Shown: positions 10,254-19,869 of the stretch, one piece after another
How positions within the stretch are numbered: position 1 is the stretch's first letter
Layout of the letters: each line of letters opens with the position of its first letter
Assembly: GCA_029204225.1 (NCBI GenBank)
Contig: CM055108.1
Span: forward strand, 12,523,955 to 12,587,954
Direction: 5' to 3'
Origin: Diphasiastrum complanatum
Taxonomy: Eukaryota; Streptophyta; Lycopodiopsida; Lycopodiales; Lycopodiaceae
Length of the DNA stretch: 64,000 nt
Notes under the pieces: model-generated
Seen by the model: the letters and a program-made list of their open reading frames with translations, nothing else
Told to the model about the DNA's origin: nothing
The model's database searches: none
Translations under genes and position numbers: made by a program

Positions 10254-11053
10254 ACTCTTTAATGGTGAAGGATGAACTCAACAAGCATCTTAAGGCAGGT
10301 ATTATCTATCTCGTCTTAAGTAGTGAATGGGTATCACCTATTGTTGTAGTTCCAAAGAAGAAGTCTGGCAAGCTTTGAATTTGCCAGGATTTCCGGAAGC
10401 TAAAGAAAGATCACCATCCATTACCTTTCACGGATTCTATTTTAGACCAAGTCACTAGACAAAAACGTTATATATAGTTTCTGTGATGGCTTCTCTGGTT
10501 ATAATCAAGTTGGAGTAAGGAAGGAGGATCAACCAAAGACTACTTTTACTACTGATTGGAACAATTATGCCTACAATAAAATGCCCTTTGGTCTGTGTAA
10601 CGCACTAGTTACTTTCTAGAGAATTATGATGCTGATTTTTGCTGCTTTTCTAAGAACATTTCTTTAAATTTTCATTCATGATTTCTATGTTTACAGTAAT
10701 ATTCAAACTCATATACAGAAATGGAACTTACATTGTAGAGGTGTCAAGATACTTGTTTATCCCTTCACCCCGAATTTTTCCGGTATGAGAGAAGGTATAC
10801 TTCTGGGTCACAAATTATCCAGCAGAGGTATTGAAGTCGACAAAGATAAAGTTGAAGTTATCAAGAATCTACTGATACCAAAGAATCTACGTGAACTAAG
10901 GGGTTTCCTAGGACATGTGAAATATTATCGAAGATTTATCAAGAATCATGCCTATATTGCTACTGCTTTGACACAGTTACTTAATAAGCAAGTTGCTTAT
11001 ATTTGGACGACAGCACAACAGAGAGCATTCGAAGAACTTAAGCACAGACTAAT
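10254..11053 (+). pseudogene. Ty3/gypsy RT fragment joined to copia
   Basis: Directly after copia ELWHKNL the frame reads KYSLMVKDELNKHLKAGI, LSSEWVSPIVVVPKKKSGKL, i.e. the start of gypsy RT. Stop-ridden RT follows (DFRKL, FGLCNA) and then a clean stretch 10785-11050: REGILLGHKLSSRGIEVDKDKVEVI, NLRELRGFLGHVKYYRRFIK. The same domains occur at 37.1-37.8 kb on the minus strand. The fragment lacks a clear YMDD region. It is cut off by a copia LTR at 11054. Confidence 0.8.
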
Positions 11054-11900
11054 TGTGAAAGATTCAACTAGTTTGATCATATTTGCTATAATATTTGGCA
11101 TATTGAGGCCAACTTTGTTTTCAAACTTAGAAATTGACTTTTCAAAGTTCATTAGTCTAAATGTCATTTGAATAAACACTTTTTGAAAGTGTGGGAAAGT
11201 TAGAAGGCGAGTCTGAGTAGATTCAAATTTGAATGTTGGGTACTTTGAATCTAGACCCAAAAATAGTAGGGTTTTGGAGGGAAAGCCAAGTGGCCAAATA
11301 GGGTTTGGACCTATTATAATCAGATGTAACTCATAGAGAGATTGATCTTCTCTCTTCTCTATCTCATTTCATGCTTATACATGGTTCTCTTAGGTTCTAC
11401 TATCCATTGGTGCACTATGCTTGTGATTGCATGCAATTTTATGTGTAGAATGATCTATATTTGTTATTTTTGGATCCACACGTGTGAAATACAATAGCGT
11501 CTGGTTTTGTATGGACGACAACAATACTTTATCATTTGATTCATGTTTGATCAAGTTCTATTAGATTTTGCATTTCATTTTGTGTGTAGATGTTGATTTT
11601 TCTACATTGGTGAGATTGGTAGTGTATCTCTCTTTGTAACCAATGAACTTTCAAGTGAATTGGATCATAATGATTTGAAATCCTTTACATGGTATCAGAG
11701 CTTGTGTTTCAGATTATGAAGGAGAAAATCAGATCTATCAAAGATTTGGTGAAGATAACAAGGCTAGAGCATGCTAGAGAGGATTCTACACCAAAATTGA
11801 GTTTTTTGCTTGTGTAGATTGGATCTTTTCTAGATCAAAACCCTAAATAGGTTTACAAACTTGCTCAATCCCATCTGTGTCATTTCTTAGAAAATAATAA
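11054..11900 (+). mobile_element. copia 5' LTR, primer site and leader (truncated element)
   Basis: The LTR 11054-11689 starts TGTGAAAGATTC and ends TTTACA. It is a diverged relative of the element 2 LTR at 17582-18231. TGGTATCAGAGC follows at 11690-11701, then leader sequence like that of element 2 (GAAATCAGATCTATCAA). Similarity stops near 11900, before any gag. This is the 5' stub of a copia element that landed in the gypsy fragment and lost the rest. Confidence 0.8.
11690..11701 (+). promoter_or_regulatory. Primer-binding site of truncated copia
   Basis: TGGTATCAGAGC adjoins the LTR terminus. The corresponding site in element 2 has been deleted, so this stub shows what the intact 5' junction of that family looked like. 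Confidence 0.85.
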
Positions 11901-12049
11901 TTTTGTGTCGAGGATCTTTGTTAGGTCACATGTAGAGATATTTCTTCATTTGTTGGGTGGATAGCGGTCACTTGATATTTCAGAATCAAATATTGATTCA
12001 AAATATATTTCGGCGACATAAAATAAGCATCGTCACATACAAAACTCAT

Positions 12050-12479
12050 CATCACATAATCTGCAACACAATATAGAAGAAAAACTTCATGTATTAAGCT
12101 CATCATGTAGCTGTTCCACCATCTCTAAGTCCCTTTGACACTCGAGCAACAATACATATTCTTTTGCTATGGTGTAACTCCCGATAGATAAGTTGCCGTA
12201 AGGTGACAATCTTATAGGAAGTAAAGAGCCATTGAACAATTCTTGTACTAACCAAAAATCTTCTTCAGAATTTTTACTAGGTACAAACTATTTGAATAAA
12301 GTAGAGGAGAACTGAATATATTTACAGTTTACAAATAAACTTTGAACAAAAAATAAAACTTTGGCTGCCAATGTACCAAACTGCCAAAAATTATATGTAC
12401 AAAATATTTTATATTTGCGGGATCTAAATTTGTCCTACAAATTGTACTTTATCTCTGCAAAATAACTGAAAAGGTTGTG
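12050..12479 (-). pseudogene. Unidentified coding relic, distal part (interrupted by element 2)
   Basis: Minus-strand translation gives protein-like stretches: HNLFSYFAEIKYNL at 12.48 kb, then KNSEEDFWLVQELFNGSLLP and GSYTIAKEYVLLLECQRDLEMVEQL near 12.1-12.27 kb. When element 2 and one TSD copy are removed, the frame runs on from YSIYAHWE at 18.23 kb into HNLFSYF. I do not recognise the family. It could be a host gene or part of an older transposon. Confidence 0.4.
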
Positions 12480-12484
12480 TTCCC
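12480..12484 (+). repeat. Target-site duplication, left (element 2)
   Basis: TTCCC, repeated at 18232-18236 directly after the 3' LTR. Five bases is the normal copia duplication. Confidence 0.9.
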
Positions 12485-13079
12485 TATGAAAGATTCAACT
12501 AGTTTCATCACATTTTGCAATATTTTCATATTTGGCATATTGAGGCCAAAACTTGTTTTAGACTTGGAGGTTGACTTTTCAAAGTTCATTAGTCTAAATT
12601 TCATTTGAATAAACACTTTTTGAAAGTGTGGGAAAGATAGAATGCGGGTTTGAGTAGATTCAATTTGAATAAGTTGGGTACATTGTATCTAGACCCAAAA
12701 TTGGTAGGGTTAGCATTTTGGTGGGAAAGCCAAGTGGCCAAATAGGGTTTGGACCTGCTATAAAAGGATGTAACTCGTGGAGAGAGTCATCTTCTCTCTT
12801 CTCTATCTCATTTCATGCTTATACATGGTTCTCTTGGGTTCTACTATCCATTGGTGCACTATCTTGGTGATTGCTTGCAATTCTATGTGTAGAATGATCT
12901 ATATTTGTTATTTTTGGATCCACACGTGTGAAATACAGTAGCTTGCTGGTTTTGTACGGACAGCAACAGTACATAACCATTTCATTCAAGTTTGATCAAG
13001 TTCTATTAGTGTTTGCATCTCAGATTGTGTGTAGATGCTGATTTTTCTACATTGGTGAAATTGGTAGTGTATTTCTCTT
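12485..13079 (+). repeat. 5' LTR of copia element 2 (3' end deleted)
   Basis: It begins TATGAAAGATTC (TG changed to TA) and follows the 3' LTR to ATTTCTCTT at 13079. It then jumps to leader sequence (ATGAAGGAGGAAATCAG). Missing are the final ~60 LTR bases and the primer-binding site. A TATAAAAGG box lies at 12759-12767 and a CACACGTGTG palindrome at 12921-12930. Confidence 0.85.
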
Positions 13080-13653
13080 ATGAAGGAGGAAATCAGATCT
13101 ATCAATGATTTGGTGAAGATATCAAGTCTAGAGCATGCTAGAGAGGATTCTACACCAAAATCAGATTTTTTGCTTTTGTAGATTGGATCTTTTGTAGACC
13201 AAAACAATAAATAGGTCAATATACTTGGTCAATTCCGTTTTTTAAATTCACATGCTGGATTTGGCCGATTTTTGGATCATTGGTTCAGCCTAAGTGGTGG
13301 CTTATAGATTGCATATCAAATTTTCAACATTTGCATGTAGATTTGGAATAGTCAATTTTTTGTGATTTTGTCAAAACCCTAATTTTGATTGGATCTCTAG
13401 ATAGTGAGGTAGCTAGACTTCATTTGAGTGTGTTTCAATCTTAGGAAGTGGCAAAAGTCATTAGATTGAGGATAGATCGTAGGTTGATCAAGATTCCATG
13501 CTTCTATGTGTTGATTTGCTTGGATAAGTGCTAGAAGAGAATTTGTGAGATAGTTTCAAATCTTGGTGATTTCTTTTGAAAGCATTTGTTGTTGTTCAAA
13601 GGAGTGCTTTGTGCATTGAAACAGGTTGAAAGAGAAGATCAGGTCATTGCTAC

Positions 13654-15486
13654 ATGGCAACCTCAATTGGAGTCATGTTGGAAGCCAATGATAGGCTTAC
13701 CTCAAGTAACTATTCATTATGGAAAGTGAGGATGGAGTCACTTCTTGAGATGAATGATGTTTTGGATATTGTTGTAGGTTTGGAGGAGAGACCAGCAACA
13801 CAACAAGATCAATTGAGGTATGACAAGAGGGCCAAGAAGCCTCTACACATGATAAAGATGAATGTTATCAATGAACTTCTCAAGGAAGTTGGTAAGTGCA
13901 CATCATCTTTGGAAGCTTGGAATTCATTGAATAAGCTTTATGAATCCAAGTCTACTTCTAGAGTGTTGACTCTAAGAAGTCAAATCTTTTCTGGTTTGCA
14001 AAAGAATGAAGAAAGTCCAAGTACTTTTGTTTTGAGAATGAAAGCATTGAATGATGGGTTAGCTTGCATAGATGAAAGCATTAAGGAAGGAGAGCTTATT
14101 CAAGTGATTCTTAATGGCTTGTTGGATGCTCATGCTAACATTGTTCAAAGTATTGCTATTCAAAAGACTTTGCCAAGTTTGATGGATCTTCAAGAGATCT
14201 TGATCAATGAGGAATATAGGCTTCAAGCAAGAGGTGGATCTACATCGACACTTCAAGAGGATGCTATGTTCACAAAGGGCAAATTCAAGGGCAAAACCAA
14301 AAGCAAGTGGTCTAAAGGGCAAGATCAAGTGGATGCTTCTTCAAGTGGCAAAAAGAAGGATAGATCAAAGCTCAAGTGCTTCTATTGTGACATCAAAGGA
14401 CACTTTGCAAGTGAGTGCTACAAGAAGAAGAGAGATCAAGGAGACAAGCAAGGTAATTTTACTCTTGATGAGGATGGTTTGGATGTGCAAGATGCAAATG
14501 ATGATGCTTTTGTGATGTCTTCATGTATGCTTGCTAATGATGGAGATCTAGATACTTGGTGGATTGATAGTGGAGCAAGTTCACACCTGACCTTTCACAA
14601 AGAGTACTTCACTTCTTTGTTGGCATATGGAGATGACAAGAGGGTGATCTACATAGCCAATGATGGTGAGTGTGCAATCAAAGGGATTGCCACAATTCCT
14701 ATTTCTCTCTCTACAAATAGGAATGTTCATTTGGAGGATGTCTTGTTTATTCCATCTATTACCAAGAATTTGCTTAGTGTGAGTCAAATGATAAGTAAGG
14801 GCCTCAAGGTGGAGTTTGATGGAGATGCTTGTTTGATCAAAAGGAAGGATGTCTTGATTGGAAAAGGTAAAAGTCAAGGGAAGTTGTTCAAACTTGATGC
14901 TTGTGTTATTGCTAACCAAGTTGGATGTGTTGCAAGGGAGCAAATTTCTATTCAAGAGGTTTGGCACAAAAGGATGGGACACCTCAACTTCAAGTCATTG
15001 GAGGTAATGGCAAGGAAGAAGGTTGTGATTGGTCTTCCAAGTTCCTTAAGTAATGACAAGCATGTTTCTGAATCTTGTGCTTTGTCTAAGTCACATAGAC
15101 TACCTTATACTAGATCTATTTCTAGATCTACAAAGCCTTTTCAACTTGTACATTCAAATATTCATGGATTTACTACAATTAGCAATAGTGGAGCTAAGAT
15201 GTATGTAACATTCATTGATGATTTTAGTAGATTTTGTTGGATCTATCTACTAAAGAGCAAGGATGAAGTGTATGATGTCTTTGTCAAGTTCAAGAATGCA
15301 AGGGAGAACCAATTCTCCACAAAGATCAAGTGCTTGAGAGGTGACAATGGTGGTGAGTTCATATCTAACAAGTTCAAGGCCTTTTGTGATGAGCATGGGA
15401 TCAAGAGGGAGTATACAACATCAAGGACCCCACAACAAAATGGAGAGGGATCAAGCTTTGTTGTGTGCCAATTTCTTGTGCAATAG
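13654..15486 (+). CDS. copia element 2 gag-protease-integrase polyprotein (truncated)
   Basis: The 610-codon frame starts MATSIGVMLEANDRL, in the same place as gag in the sister elements. Domains: gag N-terminus with SSNYSLWKVRMESLLE (residues ~17-32), UBN2 core to ~210, zinc knuckle CFYCDIKGHFASEC (242-255), protease DSGA (305-308), GAG-pre-integrase WHKRMGHLNF (~436) with its first zinc Cys changed to Ser (VSESC), and integrase core. The first integrase Asp is Asn (N502 in VHSNIHG); the second is present (D564 in RGDNGGEF). The frame ends when a ~90-base deletion after PQQNG removes the catalytic Glu. Gag and protease could still be made; integrase is dead. Confidence 0.88.
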   Translation: MATSIGVMLEANDRLTSSNYSLWKVRMESLLEMNDVLDIVVGLEERPATQQDQLRYDKRAKKPLHMIKMNVINELLKEVGKCTSSLEAWNSLNKLYESKSTSRVLTLRSQIFSGLQKNEESPSTFVLRMKALNDGLACIDESIKEGELIQVILNGLLDAHANIVQSIAIQKTLPSLMDLQEILINEEYRLQARGGSTSTLQEDAMFTKGKFKGKTKSKWSKGQDQVDASSSGKKKDRSKLKCFYCDIKGHFASECYKKKRDQGDKQGNFTLDEDGLDVQDANDDAFVMSSCMLANDGDLDTWWIDSGASSHLTFHKEYFTSLLAYGDDKRVIYIANDGECAIKGIATIPISLSTNRNVHLEDVLFIPSITKNLLSVSQMISKGLKVEFDGDACLIKRKDVLIGKGKSQGKLFKLDACVIANQVGCVAREQISIQEVWHKRMGHLNFKSLEVMARKKVVIGLPSSLSNDKHVSESCALSKSHRLPYTRSISRSTKPFQLVHSNIHGFTTISNSGAKMYVTFIDDFSRFCWIYLLKSKDEVYDVFVKFKNARENQFSTKIKCLRGDNGGEFISNKFKAFCDEHGIKREYTTSRTPQQNGEGSSFVVCQFLVQ

Positions 15487-16054
15487 GTGGCCGAGTGCTA
15501 TTTTGGATGGAAGGACACCTTTTGAGATGCTATTCAAGAGGAGGCCGAGTGTCAACTTTCTAACAACCTTTGGATGCACATGCTATGTCAACATTACTCT
15601 TGACCCTAAACCAAGGAGGATCCATCTTCAAGAAGAGGTATTTTTGTTGGATATAGTGAGGTGAGTAAAGCCTACAAGGTTTACATTCCTTCTACTAACA
15701 AAGTGATTGTTGGTAGAGATGTCATTTTTGATGAGGGAAACATTCCAAAGGTGTCTTCAAGCATGATTGATGGTAAAATAGATGGTTCTAACATTCTTGA
15801 TGTTGATGAGAAGGATCCTACTTTGGATGGTCATGATGATGGACCTTCATCAAGTCAAAAGCCAAGGAGAACATCAAGAGAAAGACAAGTACCTTTAAGG
15901 CTCACATATGATCAAAAGGGTAAGCAAGTAATTTCTGGAAATTATGTTGCTTTCCTAACCTCTTTGGACGAGCCTACAAGTGTAGATCAAACAAGGAAAG
16001 AAGAGGCGTGGATCCAACCAATGGATCTTGAGTATCAATCTCTTATGAAGAGTG
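15447..16054 (+). pseudogene. copia element 2 integrase C-terminal region
   Basis: After the deletion at ~15447 the sequence resumes as DQALLCANFLCNRWPSA, FKRRPSVNFLTTFGCTCYVNITL, then (after a frameshift near 15610-15660) SKAYKVYIPSTNKVIVGRDVIFDE and the proline/serine linker to RLTYDQKGKQV. The last pol-like residues are AWIQPMDLEYQSLMKSGT, the first few residues of the RT region, where the similarity stops. Confidence 0.8.
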
Positions 16055-16990
16055 GAACATCTTTTGGAAGATCTTATTGTGTACATGGAGCTATTCAAGT
16101 GGATGGATGTTATCTTGCTGTAAAATCAAGTAATGAATCTGGAAAACAAAGTTTGTTCAGTGACTTTGATGGTCAAGTTGAAGATCAAGAAATTGATCTC
16201 AAAGCGCTGCAACTAGTCAAAAGGGAAGTTGGCAATTTGGAGCTAGTCAAGAGCATCAAAGGAGAGGTAATTGGCAAGGGTGTTATGGATCTGTTTTTGC
16301 AGCATATTGAAGACTCAAGTAAGGTCAAAGGAGCAGCAAGGAAGTGTTGTTAAAGTTTACTTTACTTGTTCTATCTCATGTTTGAGCAATTTCATGTGGA
16401 TGTGTTCAAATTGTCAAGATATGGTAAAACTAGCTACATTGGTGAGCATTGTTTTGATGTTGGATTTGTACTAGCATTCTTGGCTGATTTTGTTGATAGA
16501 AATGAAGCTATTGGAGGTTCACTAGTGCAAACTACTTGGTTTATGGAGTCATGTGGTGCTGGATTTGCATCATTAATGTACTCACCTACTCATGGATTTC
16601 CAAGGTTTGATGGTTTCTTGTGGCAAGATGGAGATGGAGGCTCATTCATGGAGTATCATGGTGGATACATGGCAACAAAGGACAAAGAAGGAGGAGACAT
16701 GCAATCAAAAGTTGATCACTCACATTTATTGTTTGTTTGCTGTATTTTTCTAGAGAGTTCAGAGTTGGAAGCATGGTGGAATCATTTCATTTACATTCTT
16801 TTTGTTTCTTCATGTTCTAGTCACATTTTTACATGTAAAATTGATGTAAGAAATAGTGAAGCATCCCAAGTGGACACTATTCTCTATATCAATTATGGTT
16901 GTTTCTATTTTGAGCCATGATCATTGAAAGGAGATCTATTCTTAGGAAGAAGATCATTCTTATGATGGATCAAAGTTCTATTGGCAAAAA
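16055..16990 (+). other. Non-pol replacement segment in copia element 2
   Basis: Between the RT start and RNase H, about 0.95 kb shares no motif with copia pol. It has two frames: SFGRSYCVHGAIQVDGC to VKGAARKCC, ending at a TAA (~16353), and MFEQFHVDVFKLSRYGKTSY to the TGA at 16918-16920. The second is acidic and glycine-rich near FLWQDGDGGSFMEYHGGYM. Elements at 5.2-5.95 kb and 54.96-55.5 kb carry the same segment in the same place. I cannot name the source; capture of host sequence is one explanation, drift of a non-coding spacer another. Confidence 0.6.
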
Positions 16991-17004
16991 CTATGCTAGG
17001 AGCA

Positions 17005-17563
17005 TTGGAACCTAGGAAAGCGAGTTTTGAGGTACATCATTGGAACTCAAGATTTTGGCATATTGTATAAGGGATCATCACCTAATCTTTTTGGATTTTT
17101 AGATTCGGACTATGCTGGAGATGTAATGGATAGGAAATCCATTAGTTCTTATTGTATTTTCATAGGTGATGGAGCTATATCATGGATGTCAAAGAAACAA
17201 GCCACTATCTCATTGTCATCTAGTGAGGTCGAGTACAAAGCTCTTACACATTGCACAAAGGAGATGGTATGGATCAAAAGGATGATCAAGGATCTTCACT
17301 TGCTGGATTTTTCAGAGAGCCCAATCATCTTTTGTGACAATCAATCAGCCCAAAGAATGGCATCCAATCCTATCTTTCATGCGAGGAGCAAGCATATTGA
17401 GATACAATATCATTTTGTGAGGGAGCGAGTCATTGCAAAGGAGGTGGAGCTTCAACGATTGCCTTCAAGGGAATGTGTAGCTGATATCTTCAACAAAGCA
17501 TTGGGAAAATACTTGTTCATGAAGCATAGGACTTCACTTGGAGTATTATCAAGTCTATGCTAA
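17005..17563 (+). pseudogene. copia element 2 RNase H
   Basis: The frame reads VLRYIIGTQDFGILYK, LDSDYAGDVMDRKS (first catalytic Asp), ISLSSSEVEYKALTH (Glu), ITFCDNQSA-type IFCDNQSAQRMA (Asp), FHARSKHIEIQYHFVRE and a DIFNKALGK end. The catalytic carboxylates of RNase H appear present, but no RT precedes it and the ATG at 17027 is internal. The domain normally removes RNA from the RNA/DNA hybrid during reverse transcription. Confidence 0.8.
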
Positions 17564-17571
17564 AACTAGTT

Positions 17572-17581
17572 GAAGAGGGAG
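17572..17581 (+). promoter_or_regulatory. Polypurine tract of copia element 2
   Basis: GAAGAGGGAG directly before the 3' LTR, identical to the tracts of elements 3 and 4. It would prime plus-strand DNA. Confidence 0.85.
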
Positions 17582-18231
17582 TGTGAAAGATTCAACTAGT
17601 TTCATCACATTTTGCAATATTTTCATATTTGGCATATTGAGGCCAAAACTTGTTTTAGACTTGGAGGTTGACTTTTCAAAGTTCATTAGTCTAAATTTCA
17701 TTTGAATAAACACTTTTTGAAAGTGTGGGAAAGATAGAATGCGGGTTTGAGTAGATTCAATTTGAATAAGTTGGGTACATTGTATCTAGACCCAAAATTG
17801 GTAGGGTTAGCATTTTGGTGGGAAAGCCAAGTGGCCAAATAGGGTTTGGACCTGCTATAAAAGGATGTAACTCGTGGAGAGAGTCATCTTCTCTCTTCTC
17901 TATCTCATTTCATGCTTATACATGGTTCTCTTGGGTTCTACTATCCATTGGTGCACTATCTTGGTGATTGCTTGCAATTCTATGTGTAGAATGATCTATA
18001 TTTGCTATTTTTGGATCCACACATGTGAAATATAGTAGCTTGCTGATTTTGTACGGACAGCAACAATACATAATCATTTCATTCAAGTTTGATCAAGTTC
18101 TATTAGTGTTTGCATCTCAAATTGTGTGTAGATGCTGATTTTTCTACATTGGTGAAATTGGTAGTGTATTTCTCTTTCTAGACAAAGATCCTTCAATTAG
18201 ATTGGATCTTAAGGATCTGAAATCTTTCACA
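17582..18231 (+). repeat. 3' LTR of copia element 2
   Basis: 650 bases, starting TGTGAAAGATT and ending AATCTTTCACA, an 11-base terminal inverted pair. The G-box-like palindrome seen in the 5' LTR is CACACATGTG here (18018-18027), a C to T change. TSD TTCCC follows at 18232. Confidence 0.92.
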
Positions 18232-19500
18232 TTCCCAATGGGCGTAAATACTATACAGCTCCGGATATTCCATGTTAATATCCAGCAGCAGACCTGCATC
18301 GTCACAACTTGAATTGCGCATGCTTCCTCCAAAGCTTTTGCTTCGAGTAGTTATGCCGCAAAAGTTGGTACTCTTTGATTTGGATGTACTCTAGCACATA
18401 CAAAAATGTTGACCCTATGTACAAATCGACTAATCCAAAGAGAATAACTTTGAACTTGCCTTGGATTATGGCCCAGCATAGACATCATTTCTGCTCTATG
18501 CTTAGTTGGTCCCACAACCAAAGGAAGTCTTCTTTGCTCCATTCCGATTGCCAATCATTGAATGCCACGCCTATTAAGACTGCTAGCATCAAATAGTCTA
18601 TATGCCAATGTAACTCCACATTGAAATGGCATGGACTCCATTTTCAAAATCTTTCAGAAAAAACTTGAAATCGTTTCGCGCATACCTTCGACTGATTCCT
18701 CTTCTATCGCTTTAGTTTAGGTTGTGCCTCTATGATGTCCTACCTGTGGATATCTGCAACAAGCTTCTGGTCTTCGAATTGCAATTTGAGGTCTTGTACT
18801 TCTTGTAGATTAGAAATTTTTACACACCTCAACATACTCCAGGTGATCTGCTACCCCTATACAAGTTTGGGTCGCTTGGAACTGCTTAGTCAATTCTTTG
18901 ATCTTCTCCATGGCCTGCAAATACTCTTCGTGTCCATCTGCCCCGGAGCAATTAGTTGTTTCAGCTGACAACTCCTTCAGCTCAGCAAGTCTTCCTCGAC
19001 AAGTGCTTTGGCATTTTCGAGCAGAATAAGATACTCGACTCAAAAATTCTCCAACATTTGGTCTTGAAGAGACTGCAGCTTTGAAGTATCTATCTGGATT
19101 ACACCAGAGCTGTTGCCTAGCTGCAAGGCAGCTTCAGCCTTTATTCGTTTTAAGCCTTCATCATAAAGTTTGGTATGCAGAGATGCTTTTTCTGTCCTGA
19201 TCTTATTAAGTTTGGCTGTCAACAAATCAAAATGCTTTTGCAATTTTGCAGGTTTGGCTTGGAGCTCCTTATTGGACTCTTCTAATCACTAGGCTTCATC
19301 GTTAGCTTTCTGGAGTAGTCTGCCCAAAGAGCGGTTTCGTTCATTCAAAAGTTTATTATCTGCTTTTAGGATTAGATTTTGCTCAGACAACATCGATATG
19401 TTGTTGGTCAATTCATCGACTTACTGGAACTGCTGCATCATACTATCTTCTATGTGCAGGTCAAAAGTATGAATTCTCTAGACAATTTCTTTGGCACCTA
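18232..19500 (-). pseudogene. Unidentified coiled-coil coding relic
   Basis: Minus-strand frames from ~19.44 kb leftward give a long heptad-rich stretch: VDELTNNISMLSEQNLILKA, LLNERNRSLGRLLQKANDEA, LQKHFDLLTAKLNKIRTEKA, SLHTKLYDEGLKRIKAEAAL, then LAELKELSAETTNC and LQAMEKIKELTKQF. Three or more stops and frameshifts break it. Further left come FNDWQSEWSKEDFLWLWDQL and LDINMEYPELYSIYAHWE, which meets element 2. The leucine and charged spacing is a clear coiled coil. No family was recognised. Confidence 0.5.
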
Positions 19501-19866
19501 GGGAGAACTGATGGTACCACTAAAAAAGATTGTTTTTGCTTTCTTCTTCATCCTCCTCTGCATCGATAGCTTCCTCCTCTGCATCTTTGCCTTTGGCTTT
19601 GGAGAGGTGCTCAAAACAAAGAATATATGTTCACGAGATAGTTTTTTCATCGTCCGTGGATGCAAAGGCCTTCGGCTTTGGAGAGTGCTCAAAACAAAGA
19701 ATATATGTTCACGAGGATGTTTCACATTTGAGGAGGGGGAAATGTGATACCACATATTTGTATACTTACTCAAAAATAGCAGTTTATACATAGGAATGAG
19801 GATATGCACTAGACAACTATATTTTGAAGAGGCCGACACCTGTGACAAGCTTGAATGCAAGTTCAC
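19498..19866 (-). pseudogene. Basic N-terminal relic with internal repeat
   Basis: A 122-codon minus-strand frame contains REHIFFVLST twice, separated by about 26 residues, matching a 42-base DNA direct repeat at 19595-19637 and 19674-19715. It ends in a lysine/arginine-rich tail (RRMKKKAKT). It lies just upstream of the coiled-coil relic on the same strand and may be its start. It could also be a chance frame over a repeated sequence. Confidence 0.3.
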
Positions 19867-19869
19867 AAA

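Larger units (their letters stand above)
12485..18231 (+). mobile_element. Ty1/copia element 2, RT-less
   Basis: LTRs lie at 12485-13079 and 17582-18231, flanked by TTCCC on both sides. Inside: a long gag-protease-integrase frame, a broken integrase C-terminus, a ~0.95 kb segment unrelated to pol, then RNase H and a polypurine tract. RT is absent. The 5' LTR has lost its last ~60 bases together with the primer-binding site, so the copy could not prime cDNA. It is older than elements 3 and 4, judged by LTR differences and lesions. Confidence 0.92.

Noticed and set aside
10785-11171. 128-codon plus-strand frame as a host gene
   Set aside because: It is gypsy RT running into a copia LTR; the last ~40 codons are LTR sequence.
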